NCBI GenBank assembly: GCA_900769875.1
Contig: CAAGII010000189.1
Coordinates: 1 to 64,000 of the forward strand
DNA length: 64,000 bases
Direction: 5' to 3'
Source of the DNA: Clostridia bacterium
GTDB taxonomy: Bacteria; Bacillota; Clostridia; Christensenellales; Aristaeellaceae
Shown piece by piece: positions 54,927 through 63,481 of this stretch. Both the position numbers and the translations under genes were made by a program. The notes beneath the pieces are model-generated. The model saw nothing but the letters and a program-made list of their open reading frames with translations. It had not been told where the DNA came from and ran no database searches. Every line of letters starts with the position of its first letter. Positions within the stretch are counted from its first letter, which is position 1.

Positions 54927-55856
54927 TCACCGCCGGTTCCGCAGAAGGTTGTCCACACCGTCGCGGATGGTGCCGCGCGCAATCAGCTGACGGAGCGCGT
55001 CAAACGCCTGCCGGTCAAGCTTGCCGCGCTGCACATCCTCCTCAAGGATGCCCAGCGCCCTCTCAAAGGAGAACGCGCCGCGATAGCAGCGGGAGGTGGT
55101 CAGCGCATCGAAGATATCCGCCACAGCCAGCACGCGGCTCTCCAGCGGGATGCTGTCGCCGCGTATGCCGTCAGGATAGCCGGACCCGTCCAGCTTTTCG
55201 TGGTGCCAGCGGGCGATGTTGGCCGCATCCTCCGGCAGATGCTTGCGCAGCATCTCCCACGAATAGACGGGGTGCAGCTTGATATGCGCAAACTCCTCAT
55301 CCGTCAGTTTGCCCGGCTTGTTAAGAATCGCGGGATCAAGCCGCGCCTTGCCAACGTCGTGAAAGCCGGAGGCCAGACGCAGGTTGGCCGTCATGCGGTC
55401 GGGCGCGAGCAGCTGCATGATGAGCAGGGTATAGCGGCTCACCCTGTAGTTATGCCCGGCGACATAGGCGTCGTTCTTTTCCGCAAGCTCCAGCGCGTCG
55501 GACAGCTCGGTTTGCGACACATCCAGATTGCCGCCGTCACTCGCCACACAGATGACGTTGCTGTCCTCGCGCGCCCATACGGAGAAGTTGTGTTTGGGAT
55601 GCACCACCACGCTGTTTCCGGATGATATCACCTGCCGCTCGTCCACCTCGCAGATTTCGATAGCACCCTCCAGCACAATGTACATCACGGACGGATCGGT
55701 GAGGAAATCCTCCGGGCCCGCGAAGGTCATGTTCAGGCACGCTCCGTTTTTCATGTGATAGAGCACGGACTCCATGTGCGGATTGTCGTTGAGAATCCGC
55801 GCGGCAGTGGCTTCACTGCGGAGCGTGTCTCCAAAGGCGGTGACGGTGAATATCAT
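54927..55856 (-). CDS. Cupin-HD-GYP protein (putative c-di-GMP phosphodiesterase)
   Basis: 309 residues. Residues about 30-110 form a cupin fold (MYIVLEGAIEICEVDE, then VVVHPKHNFSVW). The HD-GYP domain follows: AGHNYRVSRY, the metal motif FHDVGKARLDPAIL, and HHEKLDGSGYPDGI with the GYP triad intact, so hydrolysis of c-di-GMP is plausible. The frame opens at 56132, but the ATG at 56856-equivalent position 55856 follows GGAGGA with a 9-base spacer. A cupin as the sensor is uncommon for HD-GYP proteins. Confidence 0.85.
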   Translation of the reverse strand: MIFTVTAFGDTLRSEATAARILNDNPHMESVLYHMKNGACLNMTFAGPEDFLTDPSVMYIVLEGAIEICEVDERQVISSGNSVVVHPKHNFSVWAREDSNVICVASDGGNLDVSQTELSDALELAEKNDAYVAGHNYRVSRYTLLIMQLLAPDRMTANLRLASGFHDVGKARLDPAILNKPGKLTDEEFAHIKLHPVYSWEMLRKHLPEDAANIARWHHEKLDGSGYPDGIRGDSIPLESRVLAVADIFDALTTSRCYRGAFSFERALGILEEDVQRGKLDRQAFDALRQLIARGTIRDGVDNLLRNRR

Positions 55857-55963
55857 GCGTAGACATCCTCCTGCCCTGTCGGGTTTGGATTGCGTATGTA
55901 TTATATCAGCATCCGGCGCGCTTGGCAATAGCCGGCACGCTTCGTGAAAATGTGCGCGCCCCA

Positions 55964-55992
55964 TTGCAAAAGCCGCCCTTTCGGCGTATGAT
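55964..55992 (+). promoter_or_regulatory. Promoter of the serine hydrolase gene
   Basis: TTGCAA (55964-55969), 17 bases, TATGAT (55987-55992), 45 bases before the ATG. Confidence 0.68.
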
Positions 55993-56037
55993 AGAGACAG
56001 AAAAAACCGGACGCGGGTCCGTACAGGAGGGAACACA

Positions 56038-57195
56038 ATGACCCTGCAGCAACAGGTACGCGGCGTGCTGGAGCGCGCTGTGCAAAACCATGAGATTGCG
56101 GGCGCAAGCGTGCTTGTGCGCCAGCATGGCAAGGAGCTGCTGTTTGAGACGGCGGGCTATGCGGATGTAGCCGCGGGCAAGCCGATCCGCCGCGACAGCA
56201 TATTCAGGCTGTACAGCCAGTCCAAGCCGATCACGGCGGCGGCGGTGATGCTTCTTGAGCAGCGTGGGCTGATCGACCTGACCGAGGGTGTGGACAGGTA
56301 TCTTCCCGGCTTTGCGCATCCGATGATGTTTACCCCCGAGGGCGTGAAGAGCGCGCCCCGCGCGCCGTGGATCTATGAGCTGCTGGCCATGACGGCAGGC
56401 TGCAGCTATCCCGATATCGACGGCGCGGGTCAGCATGCCGCACGCGTGTTTGAGGAGGATCACAGGCTGATTGAGCAGGGCGGCGGCATGACCACGCAGG
56501 AGCTGTGCAACCGTCTGGGCGCGTGCCCGCTGGCGTTTGCGCCGGGCAAGCAGTTCCGCTATTCGACCTGCGCGGATATTCTGGGCGCGGTGGTCGAGGT
56601 GGTCAGCGGAAAATCCTACGGCGATTTCCTTCGCGAGGAGCTGTTTGAGCCGCTGGGCATGAAGGACACCGCCTTCTGGGTGCCGGAGGAGAAGCGCGAG
56701 CGACTGGTAACCTGCTATGAGCGCGTACCGGGCGATGTGAAGCCGTGGCAGGGGCTGCATCTGGCGGTGGGCGATTACACGCGCCAGCCCGCGTTTGAAT
56801 CAGGCGGCGCGGGGCTTGTTTCCACGCTGGATGATTACGCGGCCTTTGCGCAGATGCTGCTTGGCGGCGGCGTGTACAACGGACGCCGGATTCTGAGCGA
56901 AACGGCGGTGGATTCCATGACCCGCGCGCAGGTGGACGATGGCTTCGCGGGCACATGGGAGCATCTGCGCGGCTACGGCTATGGCAGGCTGATGCGCATC
57001 TGCACCGACCCGGGCAAGGTCACGGGCTTTGCACGGCTTGGCGAATATGGCTGGGACGGCTGGCTGGGCACCTATTTTGCCAACATCCCCAGCAACGATA
57101 TGACCATTCTCTTCATGACCAACGCCAAGGACAGCGGCACGCTCCCGGTCACGCGCAAGGTGCGCAACGTGGTGCTGGGCGGCGTCTGCGACTGA
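56038..57195 (+). CDS. Serine hydrolase of the class C beta-lactamase family
   Basis: 385 residues. The nucleophile motif SxxK is S60-K63 (YSQSKPIT). A Tyr-Ser pair in FRYSTCADILGAVVE matches the second motif (YxN-like), and GLVSTLDDYAAFAQM and GYGWDGWLGT-like sequence fall where expected. There is no signal peptide, so it is cytoplasmic. Members include esterases, D-amino peptidases and beta-lactamase-like enzymes; antibiotic resistance is not indicated. AGGAGGG precedes the ATG. Confidence 0.87.
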   Translation: MTLQQQVRGVLERAVQNHEIAGASVLVRQHGKELLFETAGYADVAAGKPIRRDSIFRLYSQSKPITAAAVMLLEQRGLIDLTEGVDRYLPGFAHPMMFTPEGVKSAPRAPWIYELLAMTAGCSYPDIDGAGQHAARVFEEDHRLIEQGGGMTTQELCNRLGACPLAFAPGKQFRYSTCADILGAVVEVVSGKSYGDFLREELFEPLGMKDTAFWVPEEKRERLVTCYERVPGDVKPWQGLHLAVGDYTRQPAFESGGAGLVSTLDDYAAFAQMLLGGGVYNGRRILSETAVDSMTRAQVDDGFAGTWEHLRGYGYGRLMRICTDPGKVTGFARLGEYGWDGWLGTYFANIPSNDMTILFMTNAKDSGTLPVTRKVRNVVLGGVCD

Positions 57196-57289
57196 CGGGC
57201 GGGAGATTCCATCTCTCACAAAGCACCGAGTCCCATTCTGATCCGCCCTTGCCTGGTAGACACATCAAATCACCAAAGATTGTTTTGCG

Positions 57290-57320
57290 GCGCCTTGCTC
57301 ACTCGGGCAGGGTGCTTTTT
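57290..57320 (+). terminator. Terminator after the serine hydrolase gene
   Basis: GCGCCTTGC pairs with GCAGGGTGC (9 bp with G-T pairs) around an 8-base loop, then TTTTT. Confidence 0.78.
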
Positions 57321-57327
57321 GTACTGC

Positions 57328-57356
57328 AAAAGGAGCTGGCGCAAACGCGTCAGCTC
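57328..57356 (-). terminator. Terminator of the sugar ABC operon
   Basis: On the minus strand GGAGCTGACGC pairs with GCGCCAGCTCC (one mismatch), loop GTTT, followed by TTTTG. Confidence 0.75.
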
Positions 57357-57395
57357 CCGGCAGGTACGCCATATCGGCCAAAGCCGGTGTCCGGA

Positions 57396-58889
57396 TTACT
57401 CCTTCACGCCGCCAACGGCCACGCCGGCGATAATGTACTTGCTCAGCGCGAAGTACACGATAATCAGCGGCAGCGCGGTCAGGGACAGGCCCAGATAGAT
57501 GGAGCCGAACTCAGTGCGGTAGATATCGCCGCGCAGCTCCTTGACCATCATGGGCAGGGTCTTCATCTCGGGGTTGGAGAGCAGCATCAGGGGCGTGAGG
57601 TAGTTGTTCCAGCTCGCGATCACAGCCATGATGCCCATGGTCGCCATCGCGGGCACCATGATGGGCATGATGATGGTGTTGTAGATGCGGAACTCACCCG
57701 CGCCGTCGATACGGGCGGCTTCCACCAGCGAAATCTGGAAGTTGGCCTCCAGATACTGCTTGAAGAAGAACACCGTGCTCGCCGCGGCGATGGAGGGGAT
57801 GATCAGCGGCCAGTAGCTGTTGATCCAGTTGATGCGGTACATGAACATGTAGAAGCCGGTCGCCGTCACCTGTCCGGGAATCATGATGATGGCCAGGATG
57901 ATGGCATAGAGCTGCTTCGCGCCCTTGAACTTGTACACGGTCAGGCCGTACGCGGTCAGCGCGGAGAAGTACACGCTCAGCAGTGTCGCGGAGAAGGAAA
58001 TGATGGCGCTGTTCTTGAAGCCGATCCAGATGTTGAAGTTCTTCTTGGTCAGGATGCTCCAGTTATTCGCCAGATACGAGGAGGGCAGCAGGGACACGCC
58101 GGACTGGATTTCCACCGTGGAGCGGGTCGCGTTGACGATCATGATCCAGAAGGGCAGAATGGAGAGGATGCTCAGCAGCGTGCAGAGGATGTAGATCATG
58201 GTGCGCTTGGTGTTTTCCATCACGCCGATGTTGAGGAACATGGCGGCAAGCGGGCACACAAGCAGCACGGCGGCCAGCGGCCAGTGCACGATGGGGTTGG
58301 AGTAGGGCAGCTTGATGGGGAACGCGTTCAGGCGCAGCACCACATAGGCCAGCACCACAAAGGCGAGCAGATTGGCAAGCCCCGCAAAGGTGAAGAACTT
58401 GCTGACCACCTTGTTCCCGCCCAGGCAGATCAGCACGATGCCCAGCACAAGCAGCGCCGCGGCAGCATAGATCGCGCCGTGGTAGAGGCCCAGCATACCG
58501 TCGGCAGGATAGATCTTGTAGAAGTTGATCACTTCCATGTCGAGGCTCAGCTCATCGCCGATGGGCAGTCTGCCAGGCAGCAGGCTGTAGCTCAGGCCGC
58601 TCTGCGCGGCGTTCTGGGCAGCCTCTGCCTGCTTGGCGAGCAGGTCGTCAAGCTTGGCCTGCTCCTTGGCAATCTTGTCCTTCTGTTTTTTGAGGGTGGC
58701 TTCGTCCTTGCCGGACTTGGTGTCGCGCTCCAGCTTGGCCTGCGCGCTCTGCACGCGCTCCGACTGCTTGGTGATGTCGGCCGCGAGCGCGTCAGCGGAC
58801 TGGTCATCGAAGTGCGCAATGGGCAGGAACATGCATACAAGGGTGATCAGCAGCAGCACGATCACTGCGATACGGCGGCTGTTTTTCAT
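57396..58889 (-). CDS. Sugar ABC permease (MalG type) with long N-terminal extension
   Basis: 497 residues; normal members have 270-300. The last 285 residues are a standard inner-membrane permease with the EAA loop EAARIDGAGEFRIYNTIIMP. The first 210 are additional: a membrane helix, an extracytoplasmic coiled coil (about 30-95, rich in Lys, Ala, Gln and Asp), and three or four further helices. The sequence is continuous, so this is a fusion rather than a frameshift. It overlaps the partner permease gene by 4 bases. Confidence 0.85.
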   Translation of the reverse strand: MKNSRRIAVIVLLLITLVCMFLPIAHFDDQSADALAADITKQSERVQSAQAKLERDTKSGKDEATLKKQKDKIAKEQAKLDDLLAKQAEAAQNAAQSGLSYSLLPGRLPIGDELSLDMEVINFYKIYPADGMLGLYHGAIYAAAALLVLGIVLICLGGNKVVSKFFTFAGLANLLAFVVLAYVVLRLNAFPIKLPYSNPIVHWPLAAVLLVCPLAAMFLNIGVMENTKRTMIYILCTLLSILSILPFWIMIVNATRSTVEIQSGVSLLPSSYLANNWSILTKKNFNIWIGFKNSAIISFSATLLSVYFSALTAYGLTVYKFKGAKQLYAIILAIIMIPGQVTATGFYMFMYRINWINSYWPLIIPSIAAASTVFFFKQYLEANFQISLVEAARIDGAGEFRIYNTIIMPIMVPAMATMGIMAVIASWNNYLTPLMLLSNPEMKTLPMMVKELRGDIYRTEFGSIYLGLSLTALPLIIVYFALSKYIIAGVAVGGVKE

Positions 58890-59863
58890 TTGCTCGCCCC
58901 CTTCTTCTTGGCAGGCACATCGCGGTCCTTGAGCAGCGCGGAAAGGATCAGCGAGCAGATCACAATGATGCCAAACAGAATCACCGACGCCGCGCTGGCG
59001 TAGTTGAAGTTGTACGAGCCGGTGAAGCCCTGATTGTAGATAAAGCGGGCCACGGTATTGGTGGTGTTGTTGGGATCGCCCTGCGTCATCAGGTGCGGAA
59101 TATCGAACATGGTCAAGCCGCCGACGAGGGAGGTGACCAGATTATACAAAAGGATGGGCTTGATGAGCGGCAGCGTGATCTTCCAGAAGATCTGACGGGA
59201 GGTGCAGCCGTCCACCAGACCGGCCTCAAACAGGGCAGGATTGATGCCCATGATGCCGGCGATCATCACGATCATGGTATTGCCGTACCACATCCACCAC
59301 TGGATGAAGGAAATCAGTCCGCGGGACAGGGACGTCGTACGGAAGAAGTTGATCGGCTCGCGCAGGAGACCCACCTGCTGCAGCAGCGTGTTGACCGGCG
59401 CGATGGGATAATTGAACAGCGAGAAGAACAGCATGGCGATGGTCGCCGCTGTGATGATGTTGGGCATGAAGATGAGCACCTTGAAGGCGCCCTGCCCGCG
59501 CAGATGGATGCGGGAGTTGGTGAACCAGCTGGCCAGAATCAGCGCCATGCCAATCTGCGGCACAAAGTTGAACAGCCACATGATGACGGTGTTGCCCAAG
59601 GAGCTCCAGAACGGGCCAAAGATCGAACTGGAAGGGTCGAAGAACAGCTTGAAGTTTTCAAAGCCGGTGACAACGCTATTATTGATCTTCTGCCAGCCGA
59701 TAGCGTCGGAGAACGCGGTACGGAAGGTGAAGAAGATGGGATACAGCTGGAATACGAGGAATACGATGAAGAACGGTGCTACAAACAGGTAGCCGTAGTG
59801 ATCATAGCTGATGCTCTTACGCTTTTTCGGCTCTGGCGTGGGCACCTGATTGACCTTTTGCAT
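58886..59863 (-). CDS. Sugar ABC permease (MalF/UgpA type)
   Basis: 325 residues with six main membrane helices after a short cytoplasmic tail. The EAA loop is EAGLVDGCTSRQIFWKITLP. It forms the importer pore with the following permease. No ATPase gene is nearby; such importers in Firmicutes often share a general MsmK/UgpC-type ATPase. AGGAGG-like sequence precedes the ATG. Confidence 0.92.
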   Translation of the reverse strand: MQKVNQVPTPEPKKRKSISYDHYGYLFVAPFFIVFLVFQLYPIFFTFRTAFSDAIGWQKINNSVVTGFENFKLFFDPSSSIFGPFWSSLGNTVIMWLFNFVPQIGMALILASWFTNSRIHLRGQGAFKVLIFMPNIITAATIAMLFFSLFNYPIAPVNTLLQQVGLLREPINFFRTTSLSRGLISFIQWWMWYGNTMIVMIAGIMGINPALFEAGLVDGCTSRQIFWKITLPLIKPILLYNLVTSLVGGLTMFDIPHLMTQGDPNNTTNTVARFIYNQGFTGSYNFNYASAASVILFGIIVICSLILSALLKDRDVPAKKKGASK

Positions 59864-59889
59864 ACCTCCACCCCTTTACGTTGATGATT

Positions 59890-59987
59890 GCACCCCGCGC
59901 CGGGGTGTACGGATGCTGCCTGACCGGTACCAATACGAGAAGGGGCTGCCTGCCGCATCCGTGCGACGGGCAGCCCCAGGAGTTACT
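59890..59987 (-). other. Two hairpins between binding-protein and permease genes
   Basis: A CACCCC/GGGGTG hairpin near 59890-59908 and a stronger GGGGCTGCC/GGCAGCCCC stem at about 59942-59985. Such intergenic stems commonly protect the binding-protein mRNA or reduce read-through so that binding protein exceeds permease. Confidence 0.6.
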
Positions 59988-59999
59988 TACAGGAAACGA

Positions 60000-61295
60000 T
60001 TACTCAACCACGATGTTGGTGAAGGCAGCAGCCACTTCCGCCTTGAAGTCGGCGATCGCGGTGTCCAGATCCTTCTCACCCTTGATGTAGGGCTGCACGC
60101 AGTGCTTGTCCCACAGGTTGTTGATGGTCTCGTCGTAGTCAGTCATGATCGCGCCGTTGGCCAGGTTGGCAGCCTCGGCGAAGATGGTGTAGTGATCCTG
60201 ACCGCCCAGCAGGTCGTTCGGGAAGCCGCCCTCGGCCACGATCTTGTCCACAACCGCGTTGTTGGACACGAAGTCGCCGGAAGTCTTGGCATAGTTGTAC
60301 AGGAAGTCAGCGTCCAGGGTGAAGAAGCGGATGAATTCCTTGATGGCAGCCTTCTTGGCGTCGTCAGCAGCAGCGACCTTGGCAGCGTTGGCTCCAACCC
60401 AGGTGCCGCCCCAGGAGTAACCGACGGGGCCGGCGACCATGCGCCAGTCGCCATAGGAGTCGCCGCAGTTGGGCTTCAGGGTGTAGTGCAGGCCCCAGGT
60501 GGGCAGCAGGTAGCACAGCACGTTCTCCTTCATGCCGGCGAACCAGGTCTCGCTCCAAGCGGAGCCCTTCGCGTAGAGGTTGTCCTCCTCAGCGATCTTC
60601 AGCATGTCCAGATAGTCGTACAGCACGTCGTCGATCACGAGCTTGCCGTCCACGACCCAGCCCTGGGAACGGTTGTACTGATAAGCGTTCCAGATGTCGC
60701 CGGTAGCGCAGAACATCTTCACAGCGCCCTCGGAAGCCTCGTTCAGCTCAGCGGCGGTCTCCATGAAGGTATCCCAGTCAGCAACCTTGGCCTGGAACTC
60801 TTCGGGAGTGGTCACGCCCAGATACTTCTCGGCGTAGGAGGCGCGATACATCAGAGCGCCGGGGGTGGACTGCCAGGCCAGGCCCTTCTGGGCGCCAGTG
60901 GCGTTGTCCTGACCGATCTGCAGCATCACGGGGATGCAGGTGGCGAAGTCGTCAGCGGTGAAGCCAACGTCCAGCAGATCAGCGGTCCAGGGGCTGTTGG
61001 TGTACTTCTTCACGAAAGCGGCTTCCAGCGTGAAGATGTCGGGAGCCTCATCGCTTTCGGGCGCGACAGCCATCAGGTTGTCCACCTTGGAGGTGTACTC
61101 ACCGCCGTCGGTGGGATACAGGGTGTACTTCACTTCCACATTGGGATGAGTGGGCAGGTAGTAGTCGTTGATCATGCCCTGCAGCTCGTCGGTGAAGGAC
61201 CAGACGTTCAGCACGATCTTCTCCTCGGCGGTGGCGAAGCTCATGCAGCCCATCAGCAGCATAGCGGCCAGAACCAGTGCGAGAACCTTTTTCAT
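60000..61295 (-). CDS. Extracellular sugar-binding protein of ABC importer
   Basis: 431 residues, solute-binding family 1. The signal sequence (VLALVLAAMLLMGC) has a lipobox-like MGC but lies close to a cleavable AEEK site, so either anchoring is possible. LNVWSFTDELQGMINDYY and ADWDTFMETAAEL match the family; many Trp and aromatic residues in the C-terminal lobe suggest a carbohydrate ligand. It is the first gene of the operon, preceded by AAGGAGG and an operator-rich leader. The sugar is unknown. Confidence 0.92.
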   Translation of the reverse strand: MKKVLALVLAAMLLMGCMSFATAEEKIVLNVWSFTDELQGMINDYYLPTHPNVEVKYTLYPTDGGEYTSKVDNLMAVAPESDEAPDIFTLEAAFVKKYTNSPWTADLLDVGFTADDFATCIPVMLQIGQDNATGAQKGLAWQSTPGALMYRASYAEKYLGVTTPEEFQAKVADWDTFMETAAELNEASEGAVKMFCATGDIWNAYQYNRSQGWVVDGKLVIDDVLYDYLDMLKIAEEDNLYAKGSAWSETWFAGMKENVLCYLLPTWGLHYTLKPNCGDSYGDWRMVAGPVGYSWGGTWVGANAAKVAAADDAKKAAIKEFIRFFTLDADFLYNYAKTSGDFVSNNAVVDKIVAEGGFPNDLLGGQDHYTIFAEAANLANGAIMTDYDETINNLWDKHCVQPYIKGEKDLDTAIADFKAEVAAAFTNIVVE

Positions 61296-61340
61296 GATGA
61301 GGTTCCTCCTTTTTATTCTGCGGATACCCGCATTTTTCTA

Positions 61341-61362
61341 TAACAGCGACGTATCGCTGCTA
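61341..61362 (-). other. Leader hairpin before the binding-protein gene
   Basis: CAGCGA and TCGCTG flank CGTA in the 110-base leader. Confidence 0.4.
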
Positions 61363-61413
61363 TCGAACAGAGTGTCTGAAACCCGGAAAAACCGCATTTC
61401 AGCTGTTGGAAGA

Positions 61414-61442
61414 AATATAGCACAATCCGTTCCAAAAGTCCA
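61414..61442 (-). promoter_or_regulatory. Promoter of the sugar ABC operon
   Basis: On the minus strand TGGACT (61437-61442), 17 bases, TATATT (61414-61419), placed just inside two palindromes. The 320-base stretch 61296-61616 holds this promoter, the operators below and the HAD promoter, and no gene. Confidence 0.55.
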
Positions 61443-61445
61443 CAC

Positions 61446-61487
61446 TTTTTCACAAATTCCTTGTGAAAAAAACGTTTTCGTAAAACG
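61446..61487. promoter_or_regulatory. Two adjacent palindromic operators upstream of the sugar ABC promoter
   Basis: TTTTTCACAA-ATTCC-TTGTGAAAAA (61446-61470) is a perfect 10-bp inverted repeat. CGTTTT-CGT-AAAACG (61473-61487) is a second perfect one. Both lie just upstream of the -35 box, a position suited to an activator or to repression by looping. The CG-centred AAAACGTTTT resembles LacI-family sites, but no regulator gene is nearby. Confidence 0.65.
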
Positions 61488-61554
61488 GATATTTATTTCC
61501 AATTTTCGACAATTTATAATGTAATTATCATATTTAGAGAATGATGGCAGACGC

Positions 61555-61583
61555 TTGCGCGTCCCGCTCGGCTATGCTATGAT
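61555..61583 (+). promoter_or_regulatory. Promoter of the HAD hydrolase gene
   Basis: TTGCGC (61555-61560), 17 bases, TATGAT (61578-61583). Confidence 0.62.
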
Positions 61584-61616
61584 GTGGGTGGAAAAAACAT
61601 GCAGGAGGAGCGGCGC

Positions 61617-62300
61617 ATGCGCTACCGGTATCTTTTGTGCGACAACGACAACACCCTAATGGATTTTGACGCGGCAGAGCGTGGCGCGCTGGAGCAGGCG
61701 GCGCGCATAATGGCGCTCCCCTTTGACGAGGACGTGCTGCGCCTCTACCACACGATCAACCGGGCGCAGTGGGCCGCCTATGAGCGCGGCGAAACCACGC
61801 AGGACAGGCTGAGGGTGGAGCGCTTCCGCCTGCTGCTCGGGGCGCTGGAGCTCGACGAGGCGCAGGCGCACGCGCTTGCGGACGCATTCGGTGAAGCGCT
61901 CGCGACCCGCGCCGATCTCATGCCCGGCGCAATGGCGTTCATGGAGGCGGTTCACGTGCACATGAAGGTGGCGCTGGTCACCAACGGCCTGGGCGCCACG
62001 CAGCGCGGAAGGCTCAGGCGCTGCCCGTTCACGCCATATCTGGACGCGGTCATCATATCCGGCGAGACGGGCGTCAGCAAGCCCGATCCGCGCATGGCTT
62101 ACCTCGCGCTGGAGGCGCTGGGCTGCGCCGATCCCCGCGAGGCGGTGCTGCTGGGCGACAGCGAAAGCTCCGACATTGCATGCGCCTGCGCGGCGGGCAT
62201 CGACAGCATTCATCTGGCGATGCGCTCCGCGCCCAGCGCCCGCGCAACGCGTGTGGCCTTCAGCCTTGAGGAGGCGCGCGAAATGCTTCTCAAGGAGTGA
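61617..62300 (+). CDS. HAD-superfamily phosphatase (YjjG-like)
   Basis: 227 residues. Motif I is LLCDNDNTLMDF (Asp nucleophile and second Asp), motif II VALVTNGLG, the Lys is in GVSKPDPRMAY and motif III is LLGDSESSDIACA. The layout fits YjjG-type 5'-nucleotidases that act on pyrimidine nucleotides, though the substrate cannot be fixed. An in-frame ATG upstream is less well placed than the one at 61617 after AGGAGGAG. Confidence 0.9.
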   Translation: MRYRYLLCDNDNTLMDFDAAERGALEQAARIMALPFDEDVLRLYHTINRAQWAAYERGETTQDRLRVERFRLLLGALELDEAQAHALADAFGEALATRADLMPGAMAFMEAVHVHMKVALVTNGLGATQRGRLRRCPFTPYLDAVIISGETGVSKPDPRMAYLALEALGCADPREAVLLGDSESSDIACACAAGIDSIHLAMRSAPSARATRVAFSLEEAREMLLKE

Positions 62301-62372
62301 GGGCGTCTCAGTCCATCATGATATGCAGTCGTGCTGCCAGATAAAACAGCCGGATGCGCGGAGGGTATGCCA

Positions 62373-62759
62373 ATGAATGCAGATGCGCAGGGCACCGTGT
62401 GGTTTCTGGCAAGGCGCGCGGAGCTGCTTCCCCTGTACGAAACGCTGATGGAAGCGCTGCTTCAGCGCTTCCCGGACACGGAGATCAAGGTGCATAACAC
62501 GCAGATTTCGCTGTATCGCCGCCGCATGTACGGCTGCGTTTCGCTGCTGCGCCCGGGGAAAAAGGCAGAGCTTCCCGAACGCTATCTGGTGCTGACGCTG
62601 GGGCTTCCCGCGCCGCTTGAATCGCCTCGCGCGGCTGTGCAGACCGAGCCGTATCCGGGCAGGTGGACGGCGCATCTTGTCATCAGCGATGCGCAGCAGA
62701 TCGATGATGAGCTGCTGCGCTGCGTCGCACGGGTATACGACTGGGCCATACGGAAATAA
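62373..62759 (+). CDS. DUF5655-like protein
   Basis: 128 residues. The pattern (FPDTEIKVHNTQISLYRRR, then YLVLTLGLP, and a His-x-Val-x-Ile-Ser segment near the end) resembles DUF5655, small proteins of unknown function. It is preceded by GGAGGG and lies in a plus-strand run between a HAD phosphatase and an acetyltransferase. No catalytic motif is recognised. Confidence 0.65.
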   Translation: MNADAQGTVWFLARRAELLPLYETLMEALLQRFPDTEIKVHNTQISLYRRRMYGCVSLLRPGKKAELPERYLVLTLGLPAPLESPRAAVQTEPYPGRWTAHLVISDAQQIDDELLRCVARVYDWAIRK

Positions 62760-62787
62760 GCACGATCGCAAGCAGGAGGAAAACGCC

Positions 62788-63339
62788 ATGGATCGCATCA
62801 TCACCACGGACAGGCTGCGCCTCAGACCAATCGAAGCGCGGGACGCGGAGGCCATTCACGCCTACGCGTGCGACCGGAGCATCACCATGATGATGTTCCT
62901 GCCCAATGAAACGCTGGAGGAAACCCGCCGCTTCGTGGAGACCGCGGTGCAGCAATGGACGCGCAGCGAGCCGGACGACCGCGAGTATGTGGTGGAATGG
63001 GACAGCCGCATCATCGGCGGCGTGAATCTTGTGCGCTGCGAGAGCACATCGGATTACGAGATCGGCTGGCTCATCCGCGCGGACTGCCGCGGACGGGGCT
63101 TTGCCACAGAGGCCGCCGCCGCGCTGATCGCCTGCGCGTTTGGCAGCTTGCGTGCCGAGCGGGTCATCGCCCACTGCGACGCGCGGAACGCGCCCTCCGA
63201 GCGGGTGATGCAAAAGCTCGGCATGCGCCTTGTAAGCCGCGACGGCACGCGCTGCTACCCCAAAACAGGCGTGACAGCCGGGGAATATATGTATGCCATC
63301 ACACGCGCGGAATACGAGGCGCGCAACGCATCGGAATAA
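62788..63339 (+). CDS. GNAT acetyltransferase (RimJ/RimL type)
   Basis: 183 residues. It begins TDRLRLRPIEARDAEAI and carries the acetyl-CoA loop RADCRGRGFATEAAAALI, then HCDARNAPSERVMQKLGM. It has the family plan of the enzyme at 6441 but is clearly a different paralogue. AGGAGG precedes the ATG, 28 bases after the DUF5655-like gene. The substrate is unknown. Confidence 0.9.
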   Translation: MDRIITTDRLRLRPIEARDAEAIHAYACDRSITMMMFLPNETLEETRRFVETAVQQWTRSEPDDREYVVEWDSRIIGGVNLVRCESTSDYEIGWLIRADCRGRGFATEAAAALIACAFGSLRAERVIAHCDARNAPSERVMQKLGMRLVSRDGTRCYPKTGVTAGEYMYAITRAEYEARNASE

Positions 63340-63400
63340 AGGCCGAAGGTCTGCGCAGGGATGATGCGCTATATTATGAAGAAACGCGCCGCGCATATGG

Positions 63401-63437
63401 AAAAAGGAACGAACGCGATGTTCTCCGCGTTCGTTCC
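63401..63437 (-). terminator. Terminator of araD
   Basis: GGAACGAACGCG (63406-63417) pairs with CGCGTTCGTTCC (63426-63437); the T run (63405-63401) lies on the minus-strand side. Confidence 0.88.
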
Positions 63438-63481
63438 CAAATGATCGAACATGCGCTCACCGTTCCGGGAGGCCGCGCCGC

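Noticed and set aside
56955..59003. Long plus-strand frame rich in His/Gln/Asp opposite the ABC permease
   Set aside because: Antisense of a clear permease; composition typical of shadow frames.
61462..61480. Catabolite-response element (cre) in the sugar ABC leader
   Set aside because: TG and central CG are 7 bases apart instead of 4, so it does not fit the cre consensus.
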